From contig JBHELO010000056.1 in NCBI GenBank assembly GCA_046263055.1, positions 1 through 13,034 of the forward strand: a stretch of 13,034 bases of DNA, written 5' to 3'. Source of the DNA: DATAQC01 sp046263055 (GTDB lineage: Bacteria > Actinomycetota > Acidimicrobiia > Acidimicrobiales > AC-14). The translations under genes were made by a program, and so were the position numbers. Shown here one piece after another: positions 12,539-13,034 of the stretch. The notes under the pieces were generated by a model. That model worked only from the letters and a program-made list of their open reading frames with translations, did not search any database and had not been told where the DNA came from. Each line of letters opens with the position of its first letter. The first letter of the stretch is position 1.

Positions 12539-13030
12539 CTAGCGGTTCAGGGCCTTGCGGGTGGGGGGGTCGGGCTTGGCCAGCCCGGGAGGGGGCCGCC
12601 AGGGGTCGCCCCAACCCACCCGGCGCCGGGGTCGCTCGAAGTGGTTGCGGATCCGGTAGTAGATGCTGGCGTCCCTGCGGTAGATGTCGCTGTCGCGGAG
12701 GGACGCCCCCTCGGCGTCGTCGGGGTACTCGTGGGCCGCCTCCTGCTCGGCCAGGGCCCGCATGGCGTCGTCGGGCGACGCCGCGTCGGGGACGGCGTCG
12801 CGCAGGCCGAGGAGCCCGGGCATGATGGCGGTCTGGAACTCGGCCGCCGCCTGGCGCTCGAGGTCGGCGGCCGACGGGGTGCCGCTCTTGGACAGAACCC
12901 CGGCCACGCTCTCCACCCAGAAGCCGGCGGTCAGCCGCGTGTCGCCCGGGACGGGCGGCGGGGGCGGGGTGGCCATGGGGCCGCGCCGGGCGGCCGATCC
13001 CACCGCCGGGCCGTCGTCGGCCGGCTCCAT
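12539..13030 (-). CDS. Unrecognised protein, possibly incomplete at its N-terminus
   Basis: At least 163 residues, from an ATG only four bases inside the right edge to a TAG at 12541-12539. The true start may lie outside the window. A Pro-rich N-terminus (PPPPPVPGD, 22-30) is followed by probable helices (TAGFWVESVAGVL 34-46; SAADLERQAAAEFQTAI 53-69; DDAMRALAEQEAAHEY 87-102). A region rich in Arg and Tyr follows (DIYRRDASIYYRIRNHFERP, 115-134), then a Pro/Arg/Trp-rich tail. There is no signal peptide, membrane segment or Cys motif, and I recognise no family. Base composition is like its neighbours. It is codirectional with the YceI-like gene but separated from it by about 200 bases with two hairpins, so probably a separate unit. 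Confidence 0.65.
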   Translation of the reverse strand: MEPADDGPAVGSAARRGPMATPPPPPVPGDTRLTAGFWVESVAGVLSKSGTPSAADLERQAAAEFQTAIMPGLLGLRDAVPDAASPDDAMRALAEQEAAHEYPDDAEGASLRDSDIYRRDASIYYRIRNHFERPRRRVGWGDPWRPPPGLAKPDPPTRKALNR

Positions 13031-13034
13031 CTGC

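Noticed and set aside
12363..12614. An 83-codon minus-strand frame in the gap before the YceI-like gene
   Set aside because: It overlaps the end of the unknown gene in another frame, spans two hairpins and has no motif or ribosome binding site.
1..13034. tRNA, rRNA, transposase, prophage or attachment sites
   Set aside because: I looked for these on both strands and saw no convincing signal.

Overview
The window is GC-rich throughout (I estimate about 70%), with tightly packed genes, ATGA/GTGA stop-start overlaps and proteins of actinobacterial flavour. This suggests a high-GC actinobacterium, possibly of the Acidimicrobiia type; the lineage is an inference. The core is an accessory gene set for a [NiFe]-hydrogenase: hypC, hypD, hypE and hypF in order (6659-11656). 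No hydrogenase structural subunit, hypA, hypB or hypX is visible here. The divergent partial gene at the left edge may lead into other parts of the locus, but I do not recognise it.

Layout. 1-145 (-): 5' end of an unidentified gene. 146-304: divergent regulatory region with a near-palindrome, a 12-bp tandem repeat and a GC hairpin. 305-2015 (+): a winged-helix/Cys-cluster protein, a PadR regulator and a CooC-like P-loop ATPase with a CxC metal site. 2031-5393 (-): a compact three-gene operon, transcribed in the order acyl-CoA-dehydrogenase-like flavoprotein, PhnD-like binding protein without a signal peptide, and a diiron ferritin-like protein with a degenerate TusA-like N-terminus. 5394-5773: intergenic region with a perfect 10-bp-arm palindrome, a structured leader on the minus strand and a second copy of the TAGATGTAGA promoter motif. 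5774-6552 (+): a second, homologous winged-helix/Cys + PadR pair. 6659-11656 (+): hypCDEF. 11649-11723: five tandem repeats grown out of the hypF stop codon. 11784-12341 (-): a YceI-like protein. 12539-13030 (-): an unknown protein, possibly continuing past the edge.

How it may work together. HypF and HypE make the cyanide ligands and HypC/HypD build the Fe(CN)2CO group. The CooC-like ATPase is a plausible nickel-handling partner. Two paralogous regulator pairs, each behind a leader with the same 10-bp motif, suggest that redox- or metal-responsive control (Cys cluster plus PadR) is used twice: once for the ATPase and once for the hyp genes. The most unusual part is the flavoprotein/PhnD-like/TusA-ferritin operon caught between the two regulator pairs. 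All three proteins lack a hallmark of their family (catalytic Glu, signal peptide, sulfur-carrier Cys), which fits a repurposed cytoplasmic system of unknown function linked to hydrogenase.
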